Positions 40,530 to 48,484 of a stretch of 64,000 bases of DNA are shown one piece after another (positions within the stretch are counted from its first letter, which is position 1; the number at the start of each line of letters is the position of its first letter). The DNA is from an uncultured Oscillospiraceae bacterium. GTDB lineage: Bacteria > Bacillota > Clostridia > Oscillospirales > Ruminococcaceae. Under the pieces are notes generated by a model, which saw nothing but the letters and a program-made list of their open reading frames with translations, was not told the DNA's origin and did no database searches. The position numbers and the translations under genes are program-made. The DNA is taken from NCBI GenBank assembly GCA_934462925.1, contig CAKSIT010000013.1, forward strand, positions 1 to 64,000, read 5' to 3'.

Positions 40530-42572
40530 ATGAATAGAAATAAAAATTACAGGCTGCCCGTTTGCGCTTTCATCTTTGTCGCGGGCAGCCTTTCGACGTT
40601 ATGGTTTGCAAACATTATGGACGATATGATGACAGAACGCACGATAACAACGCGATTCACCGATATCGGCGGAATGTTCGCGGGCGTATTTGAACAAGAA
40701 AAGCTGGGGCAGTTGTTTTGGCTGCTCGAAGCGTTAGTGGTGCTGCTGTGCATTGTGTATTATGTTTGCGCGGAGCGCTCTTACCAAGCGGATACATATA
40801 CCGTGACCGGTAAAATATCAATACCCAAGCCGTATGGGCAGGGACAGCACGGAACGGCGTGGTTTATGAGCAAAGCAGAAAAGAAAAAGGCGTTTGATTA
40901 CATAACCATAACCAAAGAAAGCGCGGTAATACAGACGCTGCTGAAAAACGGCGAAAAAAGGTTTCGCGCGGTAGAGGACAACGCGCCTCCGTCGGATATT
41001 GAGCCTGTAAAGCCTTGCCTGAAAAAGGGCGGCATAGTGCTTGCGCGAGAAGGGGGCACGACGAGAGAACGCATTCCGTGCATTATTAAAGATGTCCACA
41101 CGCTTACGATAGGCGGCACAGGCTGCGGTAAAACGCGCTGCCTAGTTTTGCAGTCCATTTGTACGCTTGCGCTTGCCGGCGAGGGTATTGTTGTAAACGA
41201 CCCAAAGGGCGAGATTTACCATTATACACACCTGCTGCTTGAAAGCCTCGGCTATGAGGTGAGAGTTGTTGACTTTCAGTCGCCGCGGCGTTCGGCACAT
41301 TACAACCCGCTGCAGCTTATCATTGACGCAGTTAACGACGACCGTGTTGACGACGCGCAGACTTTCGCTTGGGATTTGGTTACTTTTCTCGTTGAAAAAA
41401 ACGAACATTCCGAACCGATATGGACAAACGGCGAGATGGCGGTAGTTGCCTCCGCGATATTGTGCGTTGTATATGATAACAAGGAGCGCCCCGAGTATCA
41501 AAACCTCACGAACGTGTATCACTTTATCGCGAATATGTGCAAGCCTGTAAATAAGGTCATGCCCATTGACGAGTATATGCAGAAGCTGCCCGACAGCCAT
41601 CCTGCAAAGGCACTCATCGCAATAGCTAAAATCGCCCCTGACCGCATGGGCGGTTCTTTTTATACCTCGGCGCTTACAACGTTGAGGCTGTTTGTCACAA
41701 ACGACGTTTACCGCATTACCTGCGAATCCGAGTTTTCGCTTGACGATTTCGGAAAAAAGCCGCAGCAGGCGCTGTTTTTTATCCTGCCCGACCAAAAGAC
41801 CACCTATTACCCTATTGTTACGCTGCTTGTGTCGCAGCAGTATGAGCAGCTCGTAACGTATGCGAAACGCCACGGCAACAGGCTTCCTCACCGTGTAAAT
41901 TTCGTGCTTGACGAGTTTGGCAACTTCACGGCTATAGCGGACTTTGACAACAAACTGACTGTATCAAGAGGATACGGCATACGGTGGAACTTGTTCCTGC
42001 AGGATTTCAATCAGCTCGTCAATAAATACGGAAAAGAAATATCGGGAATCATCAAGGGCAACTGCCGATACTGGATATATCTGCAGTCGAGCGACGTCGA
42101 AACGAACAAAGAGATATCCGAGCGTATGGGCATTTACACAACATCAACGTATTCGCTGGGCGGCTCTACACAGAAATATGCAGCGCCGTCTAGCTCAACC
42201 AATATACAGCTTTCCCAGCGCAATCTGCTTAATGCGGATGAAATAGGACAGTTTGAACGACCCTATCAGCTGATAATATCAAATTCGCCTCCTGCGGTAA
42301 TGTATTCTCCCGATATATCGCAGTGGACTTTCAATAAATTGTTGGGGCTTGGCAATGAAGCTCATAACACCGCGCTCATTGAACAAGACGAAAAGCTCCG
42401 TCCCGAGCGTGGGGAAGCCAACACTATCCAAAAGCTATGGAAACCGTGGGAGGATTCATCTGCTCCATCGTCTGCGTCATTCCCGCAGGTAGCAGCAGAA
42501 CCCAGCGAATCCACCCATGGATTACATAATAAGCCACCATATTTCAGAAGCAGAAGGGGGGGAACGGTATGA
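40530..42572 (+). CDS. VirD4/TraG-type coupling protein
   Basis: Inner-membrane ATPase that links the relaxosome to the secretion channel, 680 residues. Two transmembrane helices occur near the N-terminus (CAFIFVAGSLSTLWFA and LGQLFWLLEALVVLLCIVYYVC). The ATPase core shows Walker A TIGGTGCGKTRCLV (about residue 193), VNDPKGEIYHYT, Walker B VNFVLDEFGNF and the FNQLVNKYGKE block. The C-terminus is proline- and serine-rich. ATG 40530 has GAGGA 6 bases upstream; ATG 40518, overlapping the previous stop, is also possible. Its end overlaps the pilin-like gene (ATGA). Acidic tails on other element proteins could be its recognition signals (inference). Confidence 0.93.
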   Translation: MNRNKNYRLPVCAFIFVAGSLSTLWFANIMDDMMTERTITTRFTDIGGMFAGVFEQEKLGQLFWLLEALVVLLCIVYYVCAERSYQADTYTVTGKISIPKPYGQGQHGTAWFMSKAEKKKAFDYITITKESAVIQTLLKNGEKRFRAVEDNAPPSDIEPVKPCLKKGGIVLAREGGTTRERIPCIIKDVHTLTIGGTGCGKTRCLVLQSICTLALAGEGIVVNDPKGEIYHYTHLLLESLGYEVRVVDFQSPRRSAHYNPLQLIIDAVNDDRVDDAQTFAWDLVTFLVEKNEHSEPIWTNGEMAVVASAILCVVYDNKERPEYQNLTNVYHFIANMCKPVNKVMPIDEYMQKLPDSHPAKALIAIAKIAPDRMGGSFYTSALTTLRLFVTNDVYRITCESEFSLDDFGKKPQQALFFILPDQKTTYYPIVTLLVSQQYEQLVTYAKRHGNRLPHRVNFVLDEFGNFTAIADFDNKLTVSRGYGIRWNLFLQDFNQLVNKYGKEISGIIKGNCRYWIYLQSSDVETNKEISERMGIYTTSTYSLGGSTQKYAAPSSSTNIQLSQRNLLNADEIGQFERPYQLIISNSPPAVMYSPDISQWTFNKLLGLGNEAHNTALIEQDEKLRPERGEANTIQKLWKPWEDSSAPSSASFPQVAAEPSESTHGLHNKPPYFRSRRGGTV

Positions 42573-42898
42573 GGAAACTCAGAAAGCTGTATCAGGCGAT
42601 AGTTTGTATGACGGCATTTATTGCTGTGTCTTTGAGCGCGTCGGCAACGGGAGGACTTGAAAGCTCTAAGGCTGTAACAGGCACTACAGCGCTGCTCAAC
42701 GACCTGTCTAACATTATGCTGGTTGTAGCGCCGATAGCTGGAACTGTCTGCATTGTGTACTTTGCGATACGGCATGGCGCGGCAGATGAAATGGACCAGA
42801 AAAAATGGAAGCAGCGTATTATTGTCGCTGCGGTATCCATTATCGTCGCGGTAGTCGCGTCTGCGCTCATCAATGCGCTTATCGGGTACTACCAGTAA
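42569..42898 (+). CDS. VirB2/TrbC-like pilin subunit
   Basis: A 109-residue small membrane protein. It has an N-terminal signal segment (AIVCMTAFIAVSLSASA, cleavage near residue 28), and the mature part has two transmembrane helices (LSNIMLVVAPIAGTVCIVYFAI and RIIVAAVSIIVAVVASALINAL) separated by a charged cytoplasmic turn (RHGAADEMDQKKWKQ). This is the VirB2/TrbC layout, so it is probably the structural subunit of the type IV secretion channel or pilus. A purine-rich AAGGGGGG site precedes ATG 42569, which overlaps the coupling-protein stop. Confidence 0.8.
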   Translation: MRKLRKLYQAIVCMTAFIAVSLSASATGGLESSKAVTGTTALLNDLSNIMLVVAPIAGTVCIVYFAIRHGAADEMDQKKWKQRIIVAAVSIIVAVVASALINALIGYYQ

Positions 42899-42918
42899 AT
42901 AGTCCAAGGAGGGGACGT

Positions 42919-42951
42919 ATGAGAGTTTTTCTTTCGGGGCTGCCGCCCTAG
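42919..42951 (+). CDS. Possible 10-residue leader peptide
   Basis: AAGGAGGGG lies 6-8 bases before an ATG that opens only 10 codons (MRVFLSGLPP) before TAG. It fills part of the 100-base gap between the pilin-like gene and the SpoVG-like gene. It could be a leader peptide or the remnant of a larger gene. I see no matching attenuator hairpin. Confidence 0.3.
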   Translation: MRVFLSGLPP

Positions 42952-42999
42952 CAAAAACATTGTAAATCGGAACATCACATCACAAAGGAGGATTAACAC

Positions 43000-43374
43000 A
43001 TGAAAGTTACCTGTGAATCGAAAAACATACGCCTGTTGTCCGGGCAGAATAACCGCCTTGCGATGGCGAGTATAACCCTTGACAATGCGTTCGTTGTACG
43101 CGGCTTAAGCGTTATGAACGGCTCAAAGGGCGTTTTCGTGAATATGCCCTCGCAGAAGGGCGTTGACGCAGAGGGCAAGACCCAGTATTGGGATACTGCA
43201 TTCCCGTTGTCTAAGGAACTGCGCGACAGCATTAACGACGCCGTTATCGGCGCATATCAGACGAAGCTCAGCGAGCTGCAGCAGAGCGCCGCAAAACGCG
43301 ACGAAACAACATCGGAACAGTCCGCAGACGGCGCAGAAGCCGATTCTGAGGACGATGACATGGAAATGTATTGA
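43000..43374 (+). CDS. SpoVG-domain nucleic-acid-binding protein with acidic MEM tail
   Basis: A 124-residue protein. Residues 15-88 follow the SpoVG pattern: LAMASITLDNAFVVRGLSVMNGSKGVFVNMPSQ, then a segment equivalent to the 'HPI' region (YWDTAFPLSKELRDSINDAVIGAYQTKL). SpoVG is a small DNA/RNA-binding regulator of sporulation and septation. Here it lies in a conjugation operon, and its C-terminus is extended by an acidic, Glu/Asp/Ser-rich tail ending DDDMEMY, absent in chromosomal SpoVG. AAAGGAGG precedes its ATG. A role in controlling transfer gene mRNA or binding transfer DNA is plausible but inferred. Confidence 0.85.
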   Translation: MKVTCESKNIRLLSGQNNRLAMASITLDNAFVVRGLSVMNGSKGVFVNMPSQKGVDAEGKTQYWDTAFPLSKELRDSINDAVIGAYQTKLSELQQSAAKRDETTSEQSADGAEADSEDDDMEMY

Positions 43375-43390
43375 TAGGAGGAACATCACT

Positions 43391-43642
43391 ATGAAGAAGA
43401 TTCAGAGAAAGCTCGTATTTAAGGCAATCATGGCGCGTGAGGCGGCAAGAGAAAAGGCGCTCATGCTTAAGGAAACGGTGCTCGACACCACCGGCGAGGG
43501 TTACGTTGACACCGCCATAAAAATCATCATTGCCGTAGTTATCGGCGGTCTGCTGCTCACGGGACTGGTACTGCTGTTTAATACCGTCATCATGCCGAGA
43601 GTTAACACCGAGGTTACCGAACTGTTCGATGCTGCCGGCTGA
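43391..43642 (+). CDS. DUF6133-type small membrane protein, pilin-like
   Basis: An 83-residue protein: a charged helical N-terminus (KKIQRKLVFKAIMAREAAREKALMLKETVL), the motif TTGEGYVDTA, one hydrophobic helix (IKIIIAVVIGGLLLTGLVLLF) and a short outside end. The Gly-Glu-Gly-Tyr-Val-Asp motif just before the helix is nearly the same as in the pilin-like gene at 50326 and resembles a prepilin cleavage site with an acidic residue at +5. It could therefore be a substrate of the prepilin peptidase at 45123. TAGGAGG precedes ATG 43391; a degenerate GCP palindrome follows. Confidence 0.75.
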   Translation: MKKIQRKLVFKAIMAREAAREKALMLKETVLDTTGEGYVDTAIKIIIAVVIGGLLLTGLVLLFNTVIMPRVNTEVTELFDAAG

Positions 43643-43667
43643 TTCGCTGTCATTAGTGTCCTTACAG

Positions 43668-43690
43668 GGTGCGTCATTCATGGGCGCACC
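43668..43690 (+). repeat. Intergenic palindrome GCP-8 (decayed) / possible terminator
   Basis: GGTGCG...CGCACC arms retained, centre changed; followed by CTTTGT. It lies before the VirB6-like gene and may serve as a weak terminator. Confidence 0.55.
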
Positions 43691-43719
43691 CTTTGTCGGG
43701 GCATTGGAAAGGACAAACG

Positions 43720-44571
43720 ATGGTCATTCTAATTATATCACTCATCGGGGCTGTGCTGCTGGGACTTGTTCCTGTTTTTTCTTCGGGAATGGTCGGGGAA
43801 CTTTACACCACGGTTTTTGACTGCGGGCAGTATCTTACGACAATAACAGGCGTGGAATTTTTCAGCCTGCTTATGCCCATATCATATGGAGTAGGCTTAA
43901 GCCTGATTATTCTTAAATTCCTGAAGAAAGCATTTGACATCTATGTCCTATGGACAGACGGCGACCCGGACGCAGACCCATTTTTGCTGCTTAGTAATTT
44001 TGTGCGCGCAGTAGGCACGGCTCTTATTTTCCAATGGCTTTACAAGCTGTTTGTAGATATATGCCGCGAAATAACAGACACCATTGTTGCGTACATCGAC
44101 GGCGGAAACGATTTTACCACAGAACTGGTTAATACGATATTAAGCGCCGGTCTTATCCCGGCGATATCGGGGTTGATTTTTGCAATCTGCTGGTTGATTC
44201 TTTATTTTTCGTTCATGGCAAGGGGCATTGAGATGATGGTAATGCAGGTAGGCGTACCGCTTGCGTGTGTGGGACTGCTGGACAATGACAAGGGTGTATT
44301 CCGTGCGTATATAAACCAGTTCGTGAAGGCGTTTGTTACCACTATTGTACAGATAATGCTCAGTAAAATCGGTTTGTCGCTTATGTTAAGCGCAACGGTG
44401 TTTTCAATATCAAATGTGTATTGGGGTATAGCATGCTTGATTGCTGCTATTTCAATGCCCAAAATACTCAGAGAATTTCTTGTGCCAACAGGCGGTGATG
44501 GCAAAATCGGTAATACGGTATATCAGTCGGTACACGTTGCGTCGCTTGCCAAGGGCATATTTACAAAGTGA
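43720..44571 (+). CDS. VirB6/TrbL-like polytopic channel protein
   Basis: A 283-residue inner-membrane protein with about six to seven helices, the core channel component of type IV secretion. Visible segments include VILIISLIGAVLLGLVPVF, GVGLSLIILKFLKKAF and the central long loop, then LIPAISGLIFAICWLILYFSFMARGIEMMVMQVGVPLACVGLL, which matches the conserved end of Gram-positive VirB6-type proteins. AAAGGA precedes ATG 43720. Upstream in-frame codons run through the palindrome and are ignored. The next gene begins 9 bases later. Confidence 0.85.
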   Translation: MVILIISLIGAVLLGLVPVFSSGMVGELYTTVFDCGQYLTTITGVEFFSLLMPISYGVGLSLIILKFLKKAFDIYVLWTDGDPDADPFLLLSNFVRAVGTALIFQWLYKLFVDICREITDTIVAYIDGGNDFTTELVNTILSAGLIPAISGLIFAICWLILYFSFMARGIEMMVMQVGVPLACVGLLDNDKGVFRAYINQFVKAFVTTIVQIMLSKIGLSLMLSATVFSISNVYWGIACLIAAISMPKILREFLVPTGGDGKIGNTVYQSVHVASLAKGIFTK

Positions 44572-44580
44572 GGTGTACGC

Positions 44581-44799
44581 ATGGATACACTTAATTCCCT
44601 GAGTATATGCATGCAGTCGATAATTTCGGCTGGGCTTATTATGCGCGTCATATTCTGCCTGATAAAGCTGACGCATGAGGAGGACGAAGCTTCCCGCTAT
44701 AAAAAGAGAATCAGAAACTCAATTGTAATGCTCATTATGGCGCAGCTTATTTTTCCATTAAAGGAACTGCTCATATCCTATTTTGGAAACGGCTATTAA
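44581..44799 (+). CDS. Small two-helix membrane protein of the transfer operon
   Basis: A 72-residue protein with two hydrophobic segments (ISAGLIMRVIFCLIKL and SIVMLIMAQLIFPLKELLISYF) separated by a charged loop (HEEDEASRYKKRIRN). This looks like a small VirB2- or mercury-transport-type membrane protein. The gene follows VirB6 by 9 bases and precedes the VirB3-like gene by 15. The function is not known; the size and position suit a secretion-channel accessory or a second small subunit. Confidence 0.7.
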   Translation: MDTLNSLSICMQSIISAGLIMRVIFCLIKLTHEEDEASRYKKRIRNSIVMLIMAQLIFPLKELLISYFGNGY

Positions 44800-44814
44800 A
44801 GAGGAGGGAACGCT

Positions 44815-45138
44815 ATGGACGACGAAAGACTCTACATACCGTATGGGCTGTCAATAGACCAGGAGTTTTTTCCGGGCTTCGGGTCTAAGGAACTCAGACA
44901 GTTTATTGCAGGTATAGTTGGTGCTGCTGCGATAGGCGCTGTGCTATTGCTGATAACAGGACAACTGCTGACTATTATCGTGTCATTGATTATCGGTGCT
45001 GCCGGAAGCATGATGGCGGCGCGCAAAGACCCGTACACGCGGCTGTCTGTTGTAGTACAGGTCGCGGATATGCTGCATTTCCGCAGGTCGCAGAAACAAT
45101 ACAAATACGTTTACACACCGCCATGGGATACGAACTGA
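44815..45138 (+). CDS. PrgI/VirB3-like conjugation protein
   Basis: A 107-residue membrane protein. The N-terminal soluble part has IPYGLSIDQEFFPGFGSKELRQF, then two transmembrane helices (IAGIVGAAAIGAVLLLITGQLL and TIIVSLIIGAAGSMMAAR), ending with a cytoplasmic part (DPYTRLSVVVQVADMLHFRRSQKQYKYVY). This is the layout of PrgI/VirB3-type proteins, which anchor VirB4 to the membrane. A GAGGAGGG site precedes its ATG, and it overlaps the prepilin peptidase gene by 16 bases. Confidence 0.8.
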   Translation: MDDERLYIPYGLSIDQEFFPGFGSKELRQFIAGIVGAAAIGAVLLLITGQLLTIIVSLIIGAAGSMMAARKDPYTRLSVVVQVADMLHFRRSQKQYKYVYTPPWDTN

Positions 45139-45539
45139 CGGTATATGTGCTGACAGCAATCTATCTCGCGGGCATTTCCGTACAGGATATGCAGCGGCGG
45201 GAAATATCAAATGCCGCCCCGCTCGTGATTGTGCTTGCAAGCCCTTTTATAAGCTCTGCGACAGGTGCGGAACGCATTATCGGGCTGTTTGCGCTGCTTA
45301 TTCCGCTTGCAATGGTCAGCATTATTACAAATGGTTTTGGCATGGGTGACGTAAAGCTCTGCGCGGCATTCGGCTGGACGCTTGGAGCGGTTGCAGCTTA
45401 CGGAATGCTTGCAGCTGCGCTTTTTGGCGCAGTTGTAGTATGCAAAATCACGAAAGAAAAATCACTGCCGCTTGCACCGTTTATAAGCGGTGCAGGTATG
45501 GCGGCGGTCATATTAAAGGAGGTCATACTCAGATGTTAA
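45123..45539 (+). CDS. Type IV prepilin peptidase (A24 / TadV-like)
   Basis: Membrane aspartic peptidase that cleaves prepilin leader peptides, 138 residues with about five helices and no methylase domain, as in the small Tad-type (TadV/CpaA) enzymes. Both catalytic Asp residues are visible: AGISVQDMQRREIS (residue about 21) and the GxGD motif NGFGMGDVKLCAAFGW. It is the first of the Tad set embedded in this conjugation operon. Its start overlaps the VirB3-like gene and its stop overlaps the CpaB-like start. Possible substrates are the proteins at 43391, 50326 and 50730. Confidence 0.88.
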   Translation: MGYELTVYVLTAIYLAGISVQDMQRREISNAAPLVIVLASPFISSATGAERIIGLFALLIPLAMVSIITNGFGMGDVKLCAAFGWTLGAVAAYGMLAAALFGAVVVCKITKEKSLPLAPFISGAGMAAVILKEVILRC

Positions 45540-46324
45540 AAAATCGCACTCTTATCGGCATAATCCTTATCGTTGCGGCGATAGGACTGTGCTTTGGCAT
45601 TTCGCCGCTTTTCAACACGATTCTTGCGAGCAAGACGACAATAGTAAGGCTTAAGCAGGATATCCCGCAGGGCGCACAGGTAACGGGCGCAATGCTCGAG
45701 GCTGTCGAGGTCGGCGCAATGAATCTGCCGACGGATATGCTCAACGACCCCAAGCAGATTATCGGGAAATATACGGTTGCCGCCATGTTCGCAGGCGACA
45801 GCTTTACGGCGGCAAAGCTGTCCGACACAATTGACGATTCCGACAGTCTGCTGCGACAGCTCAAACCGAATGAAACCGCCATGTCGGTTACGGTAAAGTC
45901 GCTTGCAAACGGTCTTTCCGGCAAGCTGCGTCAGGGCGATGTGATACAGATAGTATCCGTTGACGAGGACGATAAGGCGGAAATCTACGAAGAACTCCAG
46001 TATGTTGAGGTCCTTGCGGTTACATCCGATAACGGCTCGGACAATGTTTACAAGGACGGGGAAGTGAATGCTGCCGAGAGCGACGATGACGAGGAGCAGT
46101 CACTCTATGCGACGGTTACGATAATACTGCAGGACAGAGCGCAGGCGCTGCGACTTGCGGAATGCGAGAATACATCGCTCCACGCAATATTCGTAACGCG
46201 CGGCGATGAGGAGTATAAGGCAAAGTGCCTTAAGGCGCAGCTACAGCTTCTTACCGGCGACAAATCAACCGCTACTATTGCGGAAGATTATATTGCAGAA
46301 AGCGAGGAAACTGATGTCGAATAA
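45533..46324 (+). CDS. CpaB/RcpC-like SAF-domain protein
   Basis: A 263-residue protein of the Tad pilus assembly type. An N-terminal transmembrane helix (TLIGIILIVAAIGLCFGISPLF) is followed by a SAF domain (TIVRLKQDIPQGAQVTGAMLEAVEVGAMNLPTDMLNDPKQIIGKYTVAAMFAGDSF) and a second beta domain with ETAMSVTVKSLANGLSGKLRQGDVIQIVSV, typical of CpaB. CpaB proteins help form or stabilise the assembled pilus. An AAAGGAGG site precedes ATG 45533, within the peptidase gene's last codons. An acidic insertion (AAESDDDEEQ) is present in the second domain. Confidence 0.87.
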   Translation: MLKNRTLIGIILIVAAIGLCFGISPLFNTILASKTTIVRLKQDIPQGAQVTGAMLEAVEVGAMNLPTDMLNDPKQIIGKYTVAAMFAGDSFTAAKLSDTIDDSDSLLRQLKPNETAMSVTVKSLANGLSGKLRQGDVIQIVSVDEDDKAEIYEELQYVEVLAVTSDNGSDNVYKDGEVNAAESDDDEEQSLYATVTIILQDRAQALRLAECENTSLHAIFVTRGDEEYKAKCLKAQLQLLTGDKSTATIAEDYIAESEETDVE

Positions 46325-47051
46325 GATTATTGCCATGTACGGCAACTCGGGCAGCTATAAGACTGCGACAGCTCTTGCGCTGGCGCACTACATAGCGTCT
46401 AAGGGCAATGATGTTATCGTAGTGGGAACAGATACGACAAAGCCGCTGCTGCCGATTGCAGCGCCGTTTGAAACGAAGTTTGGCGGGTCGCTTGGCAAGG
46501 CGCTGTCAAGCGTAGACTTTGACGCGGATACAATACGCAGAAATCTGTACATGGCTACTGACCACATAGGGGTGCTGTCGTACAACATACGCGAGAATGC
46601 AAACAGCTACGCAGTTGTATCGCCCGAACGCATAGACATACTCTATATGCAGCTGCGGCAGCAGCTCGGCGCGCAGATAATCGTTGACTGTACGTCCGAT
46701 GTGGCGCAAAGCAAGCTCACAGCAAAGGCGATTATAAATGCCGACCACACCGTGGAGCTGCTTACCTGCGACACTAACGGTCTTGTATTCGACGGTTCGC
46801 AGGAGCCCATATTGCAGTCTGAACAGTATAATTACCGCAGCTTCATACGGCTTATGTCGCTTAGCAATGCGTTCAAGCAGGACGAAGCGGCTGTAAAAAA
46901 TGCGCTAGGACGTATTTCGGGTACGATTCCTTACTGCCCGAAAGCGGCGGAGTATCTTAATCAGGGTACATTGCTGACAAAGGGCGTTGACGACCGCGCA
47001 TACAGGGCGGTTATAAAATCTCTTGCAAAAATTGTGCTAAAGGAGGAATGA
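46314..47051 (+). CDS. P-loop ATPase of the ParA/MinD-like group, Tad-linked
   Basis: A 245-residue cytoplasmic ATPase. The N-terminal P-loop is GNSGSYKTATALALAHYIASKG, a variant with Tyr-Lys-Thr; it is followed by VIVVGTDTTKPLL and QIIVDCTSDVAQSKLTAKAIINADHTVELL, the pattern of MinD/ParA-type folds. Its place between CpaB and TadA suggests a role in positioning or assembling the Tad-like machine, although TadZ is coded separately at 56898. The start ATG overlaps the CpaB stop by 11 bases (GAGGAA upstream). It differs from the partition ParA at 15896. Confidence 0.75.
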   Translation: MSNKIIAMYGNSGSYKTATALALAHYIASKGNDVIVVGTDTTKPLLPIAAPFETKFGGSLGKALSSVDFDADTIRRNLYMATDHIGVLSYNIRENANSYAVVSPERIDILYMQLRQQLGAQIIVDCTSDVAQSKLTAKAIINADHTVELLTCDTNGLVFDGSQEPILQSEQYNYRSFIRLMSLSNAFKQDEAAVKNALGRISGTIPYCPKAAEYLNQGTLLTKGVDDRAYRAVIKSLAKIVLKEE

Positions 47052-47053
47052 CG

Positions 47054-48483
47054 ATGTTTTGGAAAAAAGAAAAGTCTGCTGAAAAACCTGCTAAGGAAAG
47101 CAAGTCTGCTGAAAAAAGCGCAAGAAAAAAGAAAACATTGTCCTTGCCGATTCTGCGGCGGTGCGCGAGGTCGCGAGGGAGATGGTATCCTTTGAGCAGC
47201 TGCTTAAACTGACGCAAGAGTTTATGTCACGTAAATACGGACTCGAGCTTTACTCGGCAGACAAACGCGACGCTATGAAACAGCTTATCAAGCAGTTCAT
47301 GAAAGACAATAACTACTATATCGCGGGCGTATCCCTTGCGGACGCCGCCGAGCAGCTTTACCGTGAGATGGCAGAGTATTCGCTGCTGACTCCGCTGCTC
47401 CAGCGCAAGGATATAGAAGAAATAAACATCAACGCGTGGGACGATATACAGGTTATACCCTCGAAAGGGCAGCCATACAAGCTGGCGGAACATTTCACTT
47501 CACCGCAGCACGCTCTTGATGTAGTGCGCCGAATGCTGCACAATAACAAACTGGTATTTGACGCGTCGCGCCCGCTGGTTACGGGATTTCTTGATAAAAA
47601 CATTCGTATCTCCGCTGTGCATTCGCTTGTTGTAGGCGAAGATGTCGGTGTTGCCGTGTCCATCCGTATCGTCAATCCCTGCAAGATAACCAAAAAGCAG
47701 TTCATTGAGAGCGAAATGTGTACAGAGGAAATTTACGATTTTCTTGTTATTTCATTTGTGCATGGTATTTCTCAGGTGTATGCCGGCGCTACGGGTTCAG
47801 GAAAGACGACGTTCATGGCTGATATAATGAGCAATCTCCCGGACGACAGACGGCTTATCACCATTGAGAAATCCGTGCGTGAGTTTAATCTTAAGAAGTA
47901 CGATAGTAATGGTGAGCCGATAAATAACGTTATACATTTTGTTACTTATGAAAGTGACGACCCGAGCCGCAGCGTTACCATGCGCGCCTTGCTCACAAAG
48001 TGCCTGACAATGGACCCTGACAGCATATGCGTTGCCGAGATGAAAAACGAGGAGGCATGGGAAGCACAGGAAGCTGCCCGAACGGGACATACTGTGCTTA
48101 CGACTACGCACGCTTCGGGCGTCAAGGGCGTATATCCGCGTCTTGCCACGCTCTGTATGCAGCTTTACGGCGATACGCCCATGAATACTCTCCTGTCGTT
48201 TGTTACAGAGGCGTTCCCGATTGCGGTATTCCTCAAAAAACTTGACGACGGTAAGCGCCACATCATGGAAATCGCGGAGTGCGTGGGCGTAAACACGGAA
48301 GAAAGCAAGGCTATTACGCGAACGCTTTGGAAGTACAATGTAAAGTCTGAGAAAAAAATTGACGGCAAGGTTGTTATCGACGGCGAGTTCGTACGGGTTA
48401 ATCCCATATCAAAGGAGCTGCGCGACCGTATGCTCGAAAACGGCGTTGCTGACGATATCCTCAGAAAATACTCGGAGGTGTGA
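47054..48483 (+). CDS. TadA/CpaF secretion ATPase, reading frame broken at a -1 slippery site
   Basis: Hexameric motor ATPase of Tad/type II secretion. The main frame, readable from 47131 (or GTG 47161) to 48483, contains QLTPLLQRKDIEEININAWD, Walker A YAGATGSGKTTFMADIM, DPSRSVTMRALLTKCLTMDPDSICVAEMKNEEAWEAQEAARTGHTVLTTTHA (Walker B and His box). No ribosome site serves GTG 47161. A good AGGAGG at 47041 serves ATG 47054, which encodes a Lys-rich head (MFWKKEKSAEKPAKESKSAE) in the other frame, stopping at 47212. At 47125-47131 the head frame reads A-AAA-AAG; a -1 shift there joins it to ENIVLADSAAVREV in the main frame. So the gene is either programmed-frameshifted or carries a one-base error in a six-A run. 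Confidence 0.85.
47125..47131 (+). promoter_or_regulatory. Candidate programmed -1 frameshift heptamer in tadA
   Basis: A-AAA-AAG in correct phase (codons AGA AAA AAG of the ATG 47054 frame), the same heptamer used in Escherichia coli dnaX. Slippage by one base gives GAA AAC ATT GTC and continues into the ATPase. The GC-rich stretch downstream (47155-47175, e.g. CGCGAGGTCGCG) can form small hairpins. Confidence 0.6.
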
Positions 48484-48484
48484 T

